Part shown: piece after piece, positions 43,193 through 51,940 of the stretch | Numbering within the stretch: the first letter of the stretch is position 1 | Layout of the letters: the number at the start of each line of letters is the position of its first letter | NCBI GenBank assembly: GCA_963841455.1 | Contig: CAWJCU010000004.1 | Location: 1-64,000, forward strand | Direction: 5' to 3' | Origin: JAWVFM01 sp963841455 | Lineage (GTDB): Bacteria > Actinomycetota > Thermoleophilia > Solirubrobacterales > 70-9 | Length of the DNA: 64,000 nt | Position numbers and translations under genes: made by a program | The notes under the pieces: generated by a model | The model's database searches: none | What the model was told of the DNA's origin: nothing | Seen by the model: only the letters and a program-made list of their open reading frames with translations

Positions 43193-43921
43193 CTAGTACT
43201 CGTCGTGGTAGCGGATCCAGAGGGGCCGATCGGCCGCCTCGTTGCGGCCGATCGGCGTGCGGTCCAGGAGCTGGTAGAAGCCCATCGCCATCTCGAGCCC
43301 CCGGGCGGTGGTGACATAGGTCCGGTAGACCGTCCCGTCCGAGAGGGCGTACGCGCTGAGGCCAGGTCCCTCCGCGACGTAGCCGGCCACGTCGGTTCCG
43401 CACATCTCCGCGTTCTGCTCCACCGTCGCCGGGATCTGACCGGACTCGAGGAACGGGCGCAGCTCCTCCTCGGTGCTGGTGAACCCGAGGTCCCGGTTGA
43501 AGTCGGTACCTCCCGCCGAGGCCCACGGTATGTCCCAGCCCATTCGCTGCTTGAAGGCCTCGAGCTTGTCGACCGGACCCCGGGAGACGAGCATCATCGT
43601 CACGTCTCGCGCCGCCAGGTGGGGCGCGTTCGGGGCGAGGGTGTCGGTGATCGAGGAGCAGACCGGACAGCCCGTCTCGTAGGTCGGGCCGAACATGAAG
43701 TGGTAGATGAGGAGCTGCGAGCGGCCGTCGAAGAGCTCGGCCAGCGACTTCGTTCCGGCCTCGGTCTCGAAGCTGTAGTCCTCCTCCACCGCCACCCACG
43801 GAAGCTCCCGCCGCTTGCTCGCGAGCTCGTCGCCGCGGCGGGTTAGCTCCTTCTCCTCCGCGATCAGCGCCGCGCGGGCCGCGTCGAACTCCTCTTGCGT
43901 TGCGACTTTGTGCTCGGGCAC
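43193..43921 (-). CDS. DUF899 thioredoxin-like protein (copy 2)
   Basis: 242 residues. Paralogous to the gene at 37.2 kb: RRGDELASKRRELPWVAVEE, GTKSLAELFDGRSQLLIYHF, and TGCPVCSSITDTL at the redox position (CPVC versus CPGC), ending QLLDRTPIGRN. GTG 43921 is supported by AGGAGG six bases upstream. The family function is unknown, but the conserved CxxC in both copies suggests a thiol chemistry. The VOC gene lies 22 bases upstream and is probably co-transcribed. Confidence 0.87.
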   Translation of the reverse strand: MPEHKVATQEEFDAARAALIAEEKELTRRGDELASKRRELPWVAVEEDYSFETEAGTKSLAELFDGRSQLLIYHFMFGPTYETGCPVCSSITDTLAPNAPHLAARDVTMMLVSRGPVDKLEAFKQRMGWDIPWASAGGTDFNRDLGFTSTEEELRPFLESGQIPATVEQNAEMCGTDVAGYVAEGPGLSAYALSDGTVYRTYVTTARGLEMAMGFYQLLDRTPIGRNEAADRPLWIRYHDEY

Positions 43922-43943
43922 GTGTACCTCCTGTTTGACGCTT

Positions 43944-44375
43944 CTACTCGCTGGGTTCGGGCAGGACGACGTTGCCGTCGCCATCGAGGCCGAACCCCGG
44001 GTTGTGGGCCACCTCCCAGGGATGGCCGTCGAGGTCGCAGAACGCGCCCGCGTAGCCACCGTAGAAGGTCTCCGACGGCTCGCGGGTGATCTCGGCCCCG
44101 TTCGAGCGGGCCCGCTCGATGATCTCGTGGACCTCGTCGTCAGAGCCGACGTTGTGCGCGAGCGCGATGCCGCCCCATTGCGCGCCGTCGTCCGAGATGC
44201 CCATGTCCTCGGCGAGCTTGTCGCGAGCCCACAGCACGAGGATGCAGCCGTTGGCCTCGAAGAAGGCCGTCTCCTCGATGTCGAGCGTAGGCGACCAGCC
44301 CAGGGCCTCGTAGAAAGCCTTCGCTCGGCCGTAGTCGGAGACGCCGAGAGTCACGAGGCTGATGCGCTGGTCCAC
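43944..44375 (-). CDS. VOC-family (glyoxalase/dioxygenase-like) protein
   Basis: 143 residues. Paired beta-alpha-beta modules typical of VOC: ISLVTLGVSDYGRAKAFYEA with LGW after it, and GAEITREPSETFYGGYAGAF with the late metal-binding FCDLDGHPWEVAHNPGF. Members range from glyoxalase I to bleomycin-resistance proteins and dioxygenases. Followed by the DUF899 gene, so a role linked to thiols or aldehydes is possible. Confidence 0.85.
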   Translation of the reverse strand: MDQRISLVTLGVSDYGRAKAFYEALGWSPTLDIEETAFFEANGCILVLWARDKLAEDMGISDDGAQWGGIALAHNVGSDDEVHEIIERARSNGAEITREPSETFYGGYAGAFCDLDGHPWEVAHNPGFGLDGDGNVVLPEPSE

Positions 44376-44407
44376 GTTGACTCCGAGCCTAGCGACGAGC
44401 TACGCGC

Positions 44408-45952
44408 GTGCGCCCAGGTAGGTTCGTGAGAGTGCCTTTGAACGCCTTCCATGGTCGCCGGTCGGCTCTCATCGGGTTCATCGTCGCCCTCTCGGCCGTC
44501 GCGCTCCCGGCCAGCGCCACCGCGGCCATCGCCTGGAACGATTGCGGCGAGCGACTGCAATGCGCCCGGGTGCCTGTTCCTCTCGACTGGGGCCACCCTC
44601 ACGAAGCGACGATCAGGCTCGCTGTGATCCGCCACCTGGCGAGCCGTCCGGCCAAGCGGATCGGCTCGATGTACGTGAACCCTGGCGGTCCCGGCGAGTC
44701 CGGTGTGAGCCTGGTGAGGTCGGCCGGCGCGGGCCTCGACGCTATGGGCCGAGGCAGATTCGACGTGGTGAGTTGGGATCCGCGTGGCACGAACGCAAGC
44801 GCGCCCGTTCGTTGCTTCCACAGCCAACGAGAGCTGAGACGGTTCTGGACCGGCGAATCGATCCCGATCACAGAGCGCGAGTCGCAACGGTTCCGCCGCA
44901 AGGCCACCTCCCTCGCGCGGCGGTGCGGAGAGGTCAGTCGACGCCTGCTTCGCCACATCTCCACCGCCGACACGGCGCGCGACCTCGATTACCTGCGCAG
45001 CATGGTCGGCGAGCGGCGGCTCACCTACATGGGCTTCTCATATGGCAGCTTCCTTGGGCAGACCTACGCCAACATGTTCCCCGGCCACGTCCGCGGAATG
45101 GTCCTCGACGGAATCGTCGATCCAGTCTCGTGGACCGCGGGGGCGGAGGCGAGGGTGGCCAACGCCGTCAGCCCGACGGATGCGGTGTTCCGGGAGTTCG
45201 AGGTTCGGTGCCAGCACGCGGGCCCGCGGCGCTGCCCGCTGGCCCGGCGCCAGCAGTCCGCGGCTGAGCGCACGAGGCGGCTGTTCGCACGAGTGAGAGC
45301 CGCGCCGATTCCGGCGCCCGGCGCCGACCCGCCAGGACATCTGACGTACGCCGACCTGCTGCTGTCGCTGTTCGCGCCACTGCGGGATCCCGCGCAATGG
45401 CAGCGGATGGCGGCGGATCTCGATGCCGCCTTGCACGGCGACGGGTCGGCCCTGGAAACCCGTGCCCGAGCAGCGCGCTCGCCCGCCGCCTGGTCGGGAG
45501 CGACTACGTCGGCCGCGATTCAGTGCGCCGATGGCCCGGCGCGGCAGAGCTCCCGAGCGTGGCCGAGCGTCATCGGGAGGCTGACCCGAATCAGCTTCCT
45601 CCAGGGTCCGCTGCACGGCTGGTGGGAGTGGGCGCCCTGCGCGTCGTGGCCGGTGCGCGCTGCGGATCGGTACGCGGGGCCCTGGGGCGCCTCGACCAAG
45701 AACCCCATCCTCCTCATCGGCACCCGGCACGATCCGAGCACGGCGTACAGGAACGCCCGCCGCGCCGCGCGGCGGCTCGACAACGCGGTCCTCCTGACGC
45801 ACGCGGGCTACGGGCACATCAGCTTTACCGACCCGAGCGCGTGCATCGAGCGCGCGAGGAGCGCCTACCTCGTCCACCTCGTCATCCCGCCGCGCGGGCA
45901 GGTGTGCCACTCCGACCGGCAGCCGTTCGACCGTCGAGCCGCGGCGCGGTAG
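44408..45952 (+). CDS. Secreted alpha/beta hydrolase (SlpE / tripeptidyl aminopeptidase type)
   Basis: 514 residues. Signal peptide (SALIGFIVALSAVALPASAT) then an S33-type proteolytic hydrolase: oxyanion region MYVNPGGPGESGVS, DVVSWDPRGTNAS, nucleophile elbow MGFSYGSFLGQTYANMFPG, Asp in LIGTRHDPSTAY and His in GYGHISFTD. Streptomyces SlpD/E-like peptidases release N-terminal tripeptides or act as esterases outside the cell. Start GTG 44408 or GTG 44426, both just upstream of the signal peptide. Confidence 0.88.
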   Translation: MRPGRFVRVPLNAFHGRRSALIGFIVALSAVALPASATAAIAWNDCGERLQCARVPVPLDWGHPHEATIRLAVIRHLASRPAKRIGSMYVNPGGPGESGVSLVRSAGAGLDAMGRGRFDVVSWDPRGTNASAPVRCFHSQRELRRFWTGESIPITERESQRFRRKATSLARRCGEVSRRLLRHISTADTARDLDYLRSMVGERRLTYMGFSYGSFLGQTYANMFPGHVRGMVLDGIVDPVSWTAGAEARVANAVSPTDAVFREFEVRCQHAGPRRCPLARRQQSAAERTRRLFARVRAAPIPAPGADPPGHLTYADLLLSLFAPLRDPAQWQRMAADLDAALHGDGSALETRARAARSPAAWSGATTSAAIQCADGPARQSSRAWPSVIGRLTRISFLQGPLHGWWEWAPCASWPVRAADRYAGPWGASTKNPILLIGTRHDPSTAYRNARRAARRLDNAVLLTHAGYGHISFTDPSACIERARSAYLVHLVIPPRGQVCHSDRQPFDRRAAAR

Positions 45953-45958
45953 CCGGCG

Positions 45959-47300
45959 ATGGAGGGCGTCGAGCGCGCGGAACTGGTCGCGGCGAGCCTG
46001 GCGGAGGTCCTCGACGACCGGCTGACGAGCTCGCCGCGGCGCCTGTCCAGTGGCGCGTCGCGCGAGACGTGGACCTTCGGCACCGCGAAGCACGGAGGGC
46101 TCGTCGCGCAGCTCGAGCGCAGCGCTCGAAAGATCATCGACCGGCCGCCGCAGGCGCCGTTGTTGCGCGCCGCTGCCGACGCCGGCGTCCCGGTGCCGAC
46201 CGTGATCGCCTCGGGCGGCGACGATCCGGTGCTCGGACCGAGCTGGATTGTCGTGGCGGCGATTCCGGGGGCCACCGATCCCGCCGCGATCCTCGCCGCC
46301 GAGGAGCCTGACCGGGCGCGCCTCGTCGAGTCGATCGCCGCCGCGCTCGCCGCTGTCCACCGGATCCCCGTCGGCGATCGCCTCGCGCCCGCGGTCGACG
46401 ACCCGGTGGCGATGTTGAGGCAACTGCATGACGGTCTCGGCGAGCCGCACCCCGTCTTCGAGCTCGCCTTTCGCGAGCTTGACCGCGAGCCGCCGCGCTC
46501 GGCGCGGCGAGGGCTGGTTCATGGCGACTACCGGCTCGGCAACCTGATGGTCGACGGCGACCGTGTGAGCGGCGTGCTCGATTGGGAGCTTGCCCACGCC
46601 GGCGATCCGAGCGAGGATCTCGGTTGGCTCTGCGTGCGAGCCTGGCGCTTCGGGCGAGCCGACCGCGCCGCCGCGGGCCTCGGCTCCCGGGAGGAGCTGC
46701 TCGCGGCGTACGAGCGCCACTCGGGCGTCGACCGTCGATCCCGCAGAGCTTTCGTGGTGGGAGCTCTTCGGCACCCTTCGCTGGGGTGTCATCACGGTGA
46801 TGCAGGCCGATGCCCACCTGTCGGGCGCGACCCGCTCCGTCGAGCATGCGGTGATCGGGCGGCGCTCGTGCGAGGTCGAGTGGGACCTTCTCGACCTCCT
46901 GGCTCCGGAAGCGGCGGAGCCGCCCCCAGCGGCCACGCCCGAGGGACCCGTAGCGACCCCCCACGACCGCCCGACCGCCGAGGAGCTCCTAGACGCCGCG
47001 CGCAGCGCCCTCGGCGATGACGTCCTCCCCGGGCTCAGCGGACGGGCCGCGTTTCAGACGCGGGTCTCGATGCGGGCGCTCGGGATCGTCAAGCGCGAGC
47101 TGGAGTTGCGCAACGAGCACGCCGAGATCCGCGGCGACGCCCTCTCCGGCCTCGGCGTCGGCGACGAGGCAGAGCTCGCGGCCCGCATCCGCGCAGGCGA
47201 CTTCGCCGAGCGCACGCAGGAGCTCGTCGCCGCGTTGCGGGCGCTCGTCGGCGCGAAGCTTGAGGCCGCCAACCCGCGATACATCCAGGAGGCGCAATGA
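45959..47300 (+). pseudogene. APH-like kinase plus DUF6285, one frameshift (LvaA/LvaB-like)
   Basis: An aminoglycoside-phosphotransferase-fold kinase: RGLVHGDYRLGNLMVDGDRV (catalytic loop) and VSGVLDWELAHAGDPSEDLG (metal-binding). At about 46735 the frame must change so that LLAAYERHSG continues into VDPAELSWWELFGTLRWGVI. After about residue 325 the same frame enters a DUF6285-like region (DRPTAEELLDAARSALGDDV) that in other genomes is usually a separate small gene. The stop overlaps the ATG of the acyl-CoA dehydrogenase (ATGA 47297-47300). Kinase, small protein and dehydrogenase together match LvaA-LvaB-LvaC. Confidence 0.78.
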
Positions 47301-48565
47301 AGCAGCCGGCCGCAGACGAGCTTCCCGCCGAGATCTCGGACCTGCTCATCGAGATCGACGCGTTCATCGAAACGGAGATCAAGCCGCTCGAGGAGGCCGG
47401 CGACAACGCCCGTTTCTTCGACCACCGGCGTGAGTATTCGCGGACCGACTTCGAGGCCGGCGGGATTCCGCGCCGCGAGTGGGAGGCCCTGCTCGAGGAG
47501 GCGATGGCACGAGCCGATCGAGCGGGGCTCTGGCGCTACCCGTTGCCGGCCGACCTCGGCGGGCGCGATGGGACGAGCCTGGGTATGGCGGTCGTTCGCG
47601 AGCACCTCGCGCGGGGCGGGATCGGCCTCCACAACGACCCTCAGAGCGAGATCTCCATCGTCGGCAATTTCCCGACGGTGATCCTGGCGCACGAGTTCGG
47701 CACCCCCGAGCAGCGCGAGCGGTTCGTCGAGCCGGCGCTACGCCGCGAGGTCGCGCTTGCGTTCGGGCTCACCGAGCCGGATCACGGCTCCGATGCCACC
47801 CACCTCGAGACGACGGCACGCCGAGACGGGTCGGAGTGGGTGATCGACGGGCTAAAGCGGTTCAACTCGGGGATGCACCGAGCGAGCCACGATCTGGTCT
47901 TCGCCAGGACGTCGGGCTCGCCGGGCGACGCCGTGGGGATCACGGCCTTCATCGTCCCCTCCGACGCCCCCGGCCTCGAGGTCGAGTTCTTCTGGTGGAC
48001 GTTCAACATGCCGACCGATCACGCCGAGGTCTCCCTGCGCGGCGTCCGGGTAGGTGACGACGCGATCCTCGGCGAGCTCGACCGCGGGCTCGAGCTCGCG
48101 CAGCGCTTCGTCCACGAGAACCGGATCCGGCAGGCGGCCTCGAGCCTCGGATCGGCTGCGTTCTGCATCGACGAGGCCGTGAAGTGGGCGCACGACCGGA
48201 CCGTGGCTCGCAGGCCGCTGTGGCGGAATCAGGCGATCCAGTTCCCGCTTGCCGAGCTATGGACGGACTGCGAGCTCGTTCGCGGACTGGTGCGGCGAAC
48301 CGCCGCCGAGCTCGACCGCCGACACCACATGGAGGTCACCCACCTGGTCGCGATGGCCAACTACCGCGCCAACCGGCTCGCCTGCGACGCCGCGGACCGC
48401 GCCATGCAGACCTGCGGCGGAATGGGCTACACGCGGCACATGCCCTTCGAGCACATCTATCGCCATCACCGCCGATACCGAATCACGGAGGGAACCGAGG
48501 AGATCCAGCTTCGGAAGGTGGGCTACGAGCTGTTCGCCGGCGCGGGCGGTCAGCCATCCACGTAG
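47297..48565 (+). CDS. Acyl-CoA dehydrogenase (LvaC-like)
   Basis: 422 residues. Typical blocks: FGLTEPDHGSDATHLETTAR (FAD/substrate entry), ITAFIVPSDAPGLEVE, QAASSLGSAAFCIDEAVKWA and the C-terminal GGMGYTRHMPFEHIYRHHR with ITEGTEEIQLRKVG. It is translationally coupled to the kinase/DUF6285 gene, as in the ACAD10/11-like and Lva systems, where a 4-hydroxyacyl-CoA is phosphorylated and then converted to an enoyl-CoA. The same activity could serve ordinary beta-oxidation. Confidence 0.92.
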   Translation: MKQPAADELPAEISDLLIEIDAFIETEIKPLEEAGDNARFFDHRREYSRTDFEAGGIPRREWEALLEEAMARADRAGLWRYPLPADLGGRDGTSLGMAVVREHLARGGIGLHNDPQSEISIVGNFPTVILAHEFGTPEQRERFVEPALRREVALAFGLTEPDHGSDATHLETTARRDGSEWVIDGLKRFNSGMHRASHDLVFARTSGSPGDAVGITAFIVPSDAPGLEVEFFWWTFNMPTDHAEVSLRGVRVGDDAILGELDRGLELAQRFVHENRIRQAASSLGSAAFCIDEAVKWAHDRTVARRPLWRNQAIQFPLAELWTDCELVRGLVRRTAAELDRRHHMEVTHLVAMANYRANRLACDAADRAMQTCGGMGYTRHMPFEHIYRHHRRYRITEGTEEIQLRKVGYELFAGAGGQPST

Positions 48566-48590
48566 CTCGAGCTCGACTAGAGTCGGCGCC

Positions 48591-49559
48591 GTGAAGGCGG
48601 CTGTGATCTACGAGAACGGCGGTCCCGACGTCCTTCGGTACGAGGAGGTAGCCGATCCCGAGTGCCCCGAGGGCTGCGCGGTGATCGACGTCGAGGCCAT
48701 CAGCATCGAGGGCGGGGATCTGCTGGCCCGCGCCGCCTCCCCTCCCCCGTCGGTCCCTCACATCGTGGGATATCTCGCGGCGGGCACGGTCGTCGAGGTC
48801 GGCGCAGGCGTCTCCGATCGCGCGGTCGGCGACCGGGTCGTGACCCTGAACATGGCGGGCTCACACGCGTCGAAGCGGGCGGTTCCGGCGATCTCCACCT
48901 GGCCGATTCCCGACGGGCTCGATGCGGCCACGGCGGCGTGCGTCCCGGTCGCCGTCGGGACGGCGCACGAGTGCCTGTTCACTGCCGGCAATCTCGGGGC
49001 CGGGCAGACCGCCTTGATCCACGCGGGAGCCGGAGGCGTCGGGATGGCCGCGATCCAGCTCGCCAAGCAGGCGGGCGCGACCGTCATCTCAACCGCCTCC
49101 AGCGACGAGAAGCTCGAGCGCCTGAAGGAGCTTGGCCTCGATCACGGCATCAACTACGCGGCCGACAATTTCGTCGAGAGAACGCGCGAGCTGACCGACG
49201 GGCGCGGCGCTGACGTGGTCCTCGACTCGGTCGGCGGCCAGAATCTGGTCGACAGCGTCGGCGCGCTTGCCTATCGCGGAACGCTCGTCAGCGTGGGAGT
49301 CGCCGGCCGCGGCGGCTCCGGCGTCGAGGCGCAGACGCTGTGGGCCCAGAACAACACCCTTCGCGGCGTTTTCCTCGGCGGGGCGCTGATGACCGAGTAC
49401 CCACGCGTGCACGCCATGATCGCCGAGCTGTTGGGGCGGGTCGCCGGCGGTGAGGTGCGGATCGTGATCGATCGGACGTTCCCGCTGGCCGAGGCCGCCG
49501 ACGCCCACGAGCACATCGAAAGCCGCACGGCCTTCGGCCGCGTCGTGATGGCGCCATAG
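48591..49559 (+). CDS. NADPH:quinone oxidoreductase-like MDR enzyme
   Basis: 322 residues. MDR (zinc-independent) family: IVGYLAAGTVVEVGAGVSDR, GAGQTALIHAGAGGVGMAAI as the NADPH-binding motif, ISTASSDEKLERLKELGLDH, and the final IDRTFPLAEAADAHEHIESR. Lacks the structural zinc Cys cluster. GTG 48591 gives the family N-terminus KAAVIYENGGPDVLRYEE. It follows the dehydrogenase by 25 bases and may act on an enoyl or quinone product of that pathway. Confidence 0.88.
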   Translation: MKAAVIYENGGPDVLRYEEVADPECPEGCAVIDVEAISIEGGDLLARAASPPPSVPHIVGYLAAGTVVEVGAGVSDRAVGDRVVTLNMAGSHASKRAVPAISTWPIPDGLDAATAACVPVAVGTAHECLFTAGNLGAGQTALIHAGAGGVGMAAIQLAKQAGATVISTASSDEKLERLKELGLDHGINYAADNFVERTRELTDGRGADVVLDSVGGQNLVDSVGALAYRGTLVSVGVAGRGGSGVEAQTLWAQNNTLRGVFLGGALMTEYPRVHAMIAELLGRVAGGEVRIVIDRTFPLAEAADAHEHIESRTAFGRVVMAP

Positions 49560-49654
49560 GCGGGAACGGGCCGGGCTCAGGGCGGCGAGGAGGCGCATGC
49601 AGGGGTACATGGACCAGGATGCGGCCCTGGAGGCCGCCGGGCTTTCGCGCTAGG

Positions 49655-50071
49655 TCAGGCGATCCGCGCCGGGTCTGGGACCGGGTCCGGGCCGCCGACC
49701 TCGGTGAACTCAGGGGGCGTGTAGGCCGCCCCGGGAACGCCGCCGAGCGCGAGAATCCGCGCGCCCTCGGGGCCCGGGTGGATCTTGCGGTGCGTCGCCG
49801 GCCCGACGCGGATCGCAGTCTCGGGCCCGACGTGGACCCGCTCGTCCTCCCCCTCGATCTCGAAGTCGGCCTCGCCGGAGAGCAGGACGTAGACCTCCTC
49901 CATGCCCGTGTCGGCATGGTCGTGATTGGGATAGAAGTCACCACCCTCCGGCGGCATCTGCAGGATCTGCATCCCGAACGAGCTCGCCCCCAGCGCGCCG
50001 CGCGCGCGCAGGAAGAACCCGCCCAGGATCGGCTCCATCTCGTCGAAGCGCTTGACGGTGAAATCACCCAT
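49655..50071 (-). CDS. Cupin-domain protein
   Basis: 138 residues, single cupin. Motif 1 GGDFYPNHDHADTGMEEVYV carries HxH and Glu; after it come SGEADFEIEGEDERVHVGPE and THRKIHPGPEGARIL. The C-terminal GAAYTPPEF is common in cupins of unknown function. It is not closely similar to the cupin at 36.3 kb. Encoded just downstream of the SRPBCC gene, in the same direction. Confidence 0.85.
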   Translation of the reverse strand: MGDFTVKRFDEMEPILGGFFLRARGALGASSFGMQILQMPPEGGDFYPNHDHADTGMEEVYVLLSGEADFEIEGEDERVHVGPETAIRVGPATHRKIHPGPEGARILALGGVPGAAYTPPEFTEVGGPDPVPDPARIA

Positions 50072-50114
50072 CCGTGTCCTCCATTCGATTGCTTGGCATG
50101 CGGTCCGCCGTCAT

Positions 50115-50573
50115 TCAGCCACCGACGATCCATGGGTCCCGTCCGGGCGGCTCTCCAGCCGCAGCTGCCATCAGGCGGTCCAGGTAGTGCGTCCAGCCCT
50201 CGGCGTGAGCGTCGCGGGCGCCGCCCACGAGCTCGTGATGCTCCAGGATCAGCCGCGTCCCCTCGGCCTCGGGCGCGAGCGTGACCTCCACCCGCGTCGA
50301 GCCGGCGGCGACGACGCGGTCGGCCCCCTCGTAGCCCCAGGTGAAGACGACGCGCCGCGCCGGCTCGACCTCCACGAACTCGCCGACCACGACGTCGCGG
50401 CCGTTGACATCGACGCGAAGTGCTCCCCCGGGCCGCGGGTCGAGCAGGGCCTCGACGCCCATCCAGCTGACCATCCTGGCCGGATCAGTGAAGTACCCGA
50501 AGACGACCTCGGGCGGCGCGGCGATCAGCAGCTCGTGTCGGAGTGGATCGGTTGGCTCAGTTTCGACGGGCAT
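50115..50573 (-). CDS. SRPBCC (AHSA1-like) protein
   Basis: 152 residues. START/SRPBCC features: PLRHELLIAAPPEVVFGYFT at the N-terminus, RRVVFTWGYEGADRVVAAGS and TRLILEHHELVGGARDAHAE, ending YLDRLMAAAAGEP. Such proteins bind hydrophobic ligands in a helix-grip fold. Overlaps the ArsR gene by 17 bases, a standard ArsR-SRPBCC operon in actinobacteria. Confidence 0.88.
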   Translation of the reverse strand: MPVETEPTDPLRHELLIAAPPEVVFGYFTDPARMVSWMGVEALLDPRPGGALRVDVNGRDVVVGEFVEVEPARRVVFTWGYEGADRVVAAGSTRVEVTLAPEAEGTRLILEHHELVGGARDAHAEGWTHYLDRLMAAAAGEPPGRDPWIVGG

Positions 50574-50889
50574 CGGACCCCCCGCTCGCGTGCTCTCGCT
50601 CGGCGGCGGCCTTTAGCCGGCCGAGCGCCGACGGCCACATCGCGTCAAGGTAGGCGCGCACGTCCTCGAGACCCTCCGGACGCGCGCTGTACCAGCGGCG
50701 GGTCCCCTCGCGGCGCTCGTGGACGAGGCCGGCACCGAGCAGGACCCGAAGATGCTGAGAAACCGCCTGGCGAGTGACCTCGAACTCGCCGGCGATCTCA
50801 CCGGCGGTGCGCTCGCGGGCGCACACGAGCCTCAGGACCTCGCGGCGCCGCGGCTCGGAGAGGACCTGGAAGGCGTCGGTCTGCGCCAT
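50557..50889 (-). CDS. ArsR-family winged-helix regulator
   Basis: 110 residues from ATG 50889. It has the ArsR helix-turn-helix TAGEIAGEFEVTRQAVSQHL and the wing VHERREGTRRWYSARPEGLE. Metal-binding Cys motifs are absent, so it belongs to the non-metal group paired with SRPBCC proteins. Probably represses its own operon through the inverted repeat at 50909-50926. Confidence 0.9.
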   Translation of the reverse strand: MAQTDAFQVLSEPRRREVLRLVCARERTAGEIAGEFEVTRQAVSQHLRVLLGAGLVHERREGTRRWYSARPEGLEDVRAYLDAMWPSALGRLKAAAEREHASGGSDARRN

Positions 50890-50892
50890 AAG

Positions 50893-50926
50893 CGCAAGCA
50901 TACAGTTTCGCAAGCCTTAGCTTGCG
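50893..50926. promoter_or_regulatory. Operator upstream of the ArsR-SRPBCC operon
   Basis: CGCAAGC-CTTA-GCTTGCG (50909-50926) is a perfect 7-base inverted repeat 20 bases before the ArsR start. A further CGCAAGC half-site at 50893-50899 lies between it and the gene. ArsR-type dimers bind such palindromes. Confidence 0.65.
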
Positions 50927-50983
50927 GTAAGTCTGGCAGTTGCCGAAAATGTCGATCCGGCGGGCCGACCAGACTGCAGCGCG

Positions 50984-51700
50984 GTGCCGCCCAGGACCGC
51001 TTCCCAATCCCGGCCCCCGTACGAGCTTCCCCGCGACGGGATCCTGGTGTGCCTGGCCGCTGCCGCCGGCGCGGTGGACGTGATCAGCCTCCTCGGGCTG
51101 GGACGGATCTTCACCGCGAACATGTCAGGGAACCTGGTCATCCTCGCGCTCGCCCTCGGCGGCGGGGCGCAGGCCCAGGCGGTCCATTCGCTGACGGCCG
51201 TATTCGGCTTTGTTGTCGGCGCCGCGATCGGCGCCAGACTCCGCGGGCCGCGAACCGCCGCGCCATGGTCGCCCGGCGTGACGCGGGCGCTGTCGCTCAC
51301 CGCGATCTGCGAGGTCGGCCTTCTGGCCGGGTGGGCGGCGAGCGGGGGGCGGCCCGGCCCGGTCGCGATCTACGCGCTGATCCTTCTTTCGGCGATCGCG
51401 ATGGGCGCTCAGAGCGCGGCGGTACGCTTGCTGGCCGACGTCACGACGACCTACCTGACGGGGACGATGACCGCGCTGATCGTCGATTCCGAGGCCGGCC
51501 GGGAGAGTGAGGCTTCGGCCTTTCGGAGGCTGTCGGTCATCGTCGCGTTCGTCGCCGCCGGCGCGCTCTCGGCACTCCTTCTCACGACCGCGAGAACGCT
51601 GGCCCCTCTCGTCCCCACGGTCCTGGTCTGCGCCGCGGTCGTTGCGGCGTATGCCTGGCAGCGGCCGGGAGGGCTGCTGGATCAGCCCCCGACGTGGTGA
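50984..51700 (+). CDS. DUF1275 (YoaK-type) membrane protein
   Basis: 238 residues with six hydrophobic segments. DUF1275 markers: CLAAAAGAVDVISLLGLGRI, FTANMSGNLVILALALGGG and GAQSAAVRLLADVTTTYLTG. Function unknown; transporter-like. GTG 50984 is used. Divergent from the ArsR operon across 94 bases that contain its operator, so its promoter may also respond. Confidence 0.86.
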   Translation: MPPRTASQSRPPYELPRDGILVCLAAAAGAVDVISLLGLGRIFTANMSGNLVILALALGGGAQAQAVHSLTAVFGFVVGAAIGARLRGPRTAAPWSPGVTRALSLTAICEVGLLAGWAASGGRPGPVAIYALILLSAIAMGAQSAAVRLLADVTTTYLTGTMTALIVDSEAGRESEASAFRRLSVIVAFVAAGALSALLLTTARTLAPLVPTVLVCAAVVAAYAWQRPGGLLDQPPTW

Positions 51701-51940
51701 TGGGCTGAAGTAGACGTCCACGTTGTTCGTCGCCGTGGGCTTCCCGACCGAGTATGCGGCTGCCATGCCGTGAGGCAGGGTCGACCGCGCGACCGGCTGT
51801 ACCCGTGATGAAATCGGGCGGCTCCCGCAGGTCGTAGACGTAGTACGCCGTGTTCGGCTTCCGAGGATCGGCCGTCAGGCGCGGTAGGTCCCAGAACTCG
51901 TCCGTCGCCGGCTGGATCGCGGAGGCCGGCTCACCGACGC
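51701..51940 (-). pseudogene. Decayed fragment of a BNR/sialidase-like gene
   Basis: On the minus strand, 51808-51915 reads QPATDEFWDLPRLTADPRKP then AYYVYDLREPPDF, nearly identical to a segment of the sialidase-like protein at the right end of the window (QPDTDQFWDLPRLTADPRKP, AYYVYDLREPPD). On either side the similarity stops and the frame contains nothing of the family; a short AAAYSVGKPTATNNVDVYFS frame follows. The rest of this 240-base interval is featureless. It marks an old duplication or recombination and deletion. Confidence 0.65.

Noticed and set aside
42555..43799. Long open frame antisense to homoserine dehydrogenase
   Set aside because: Low-complexity Gly/Arg composition and no motif; a shadow of the coding strand.
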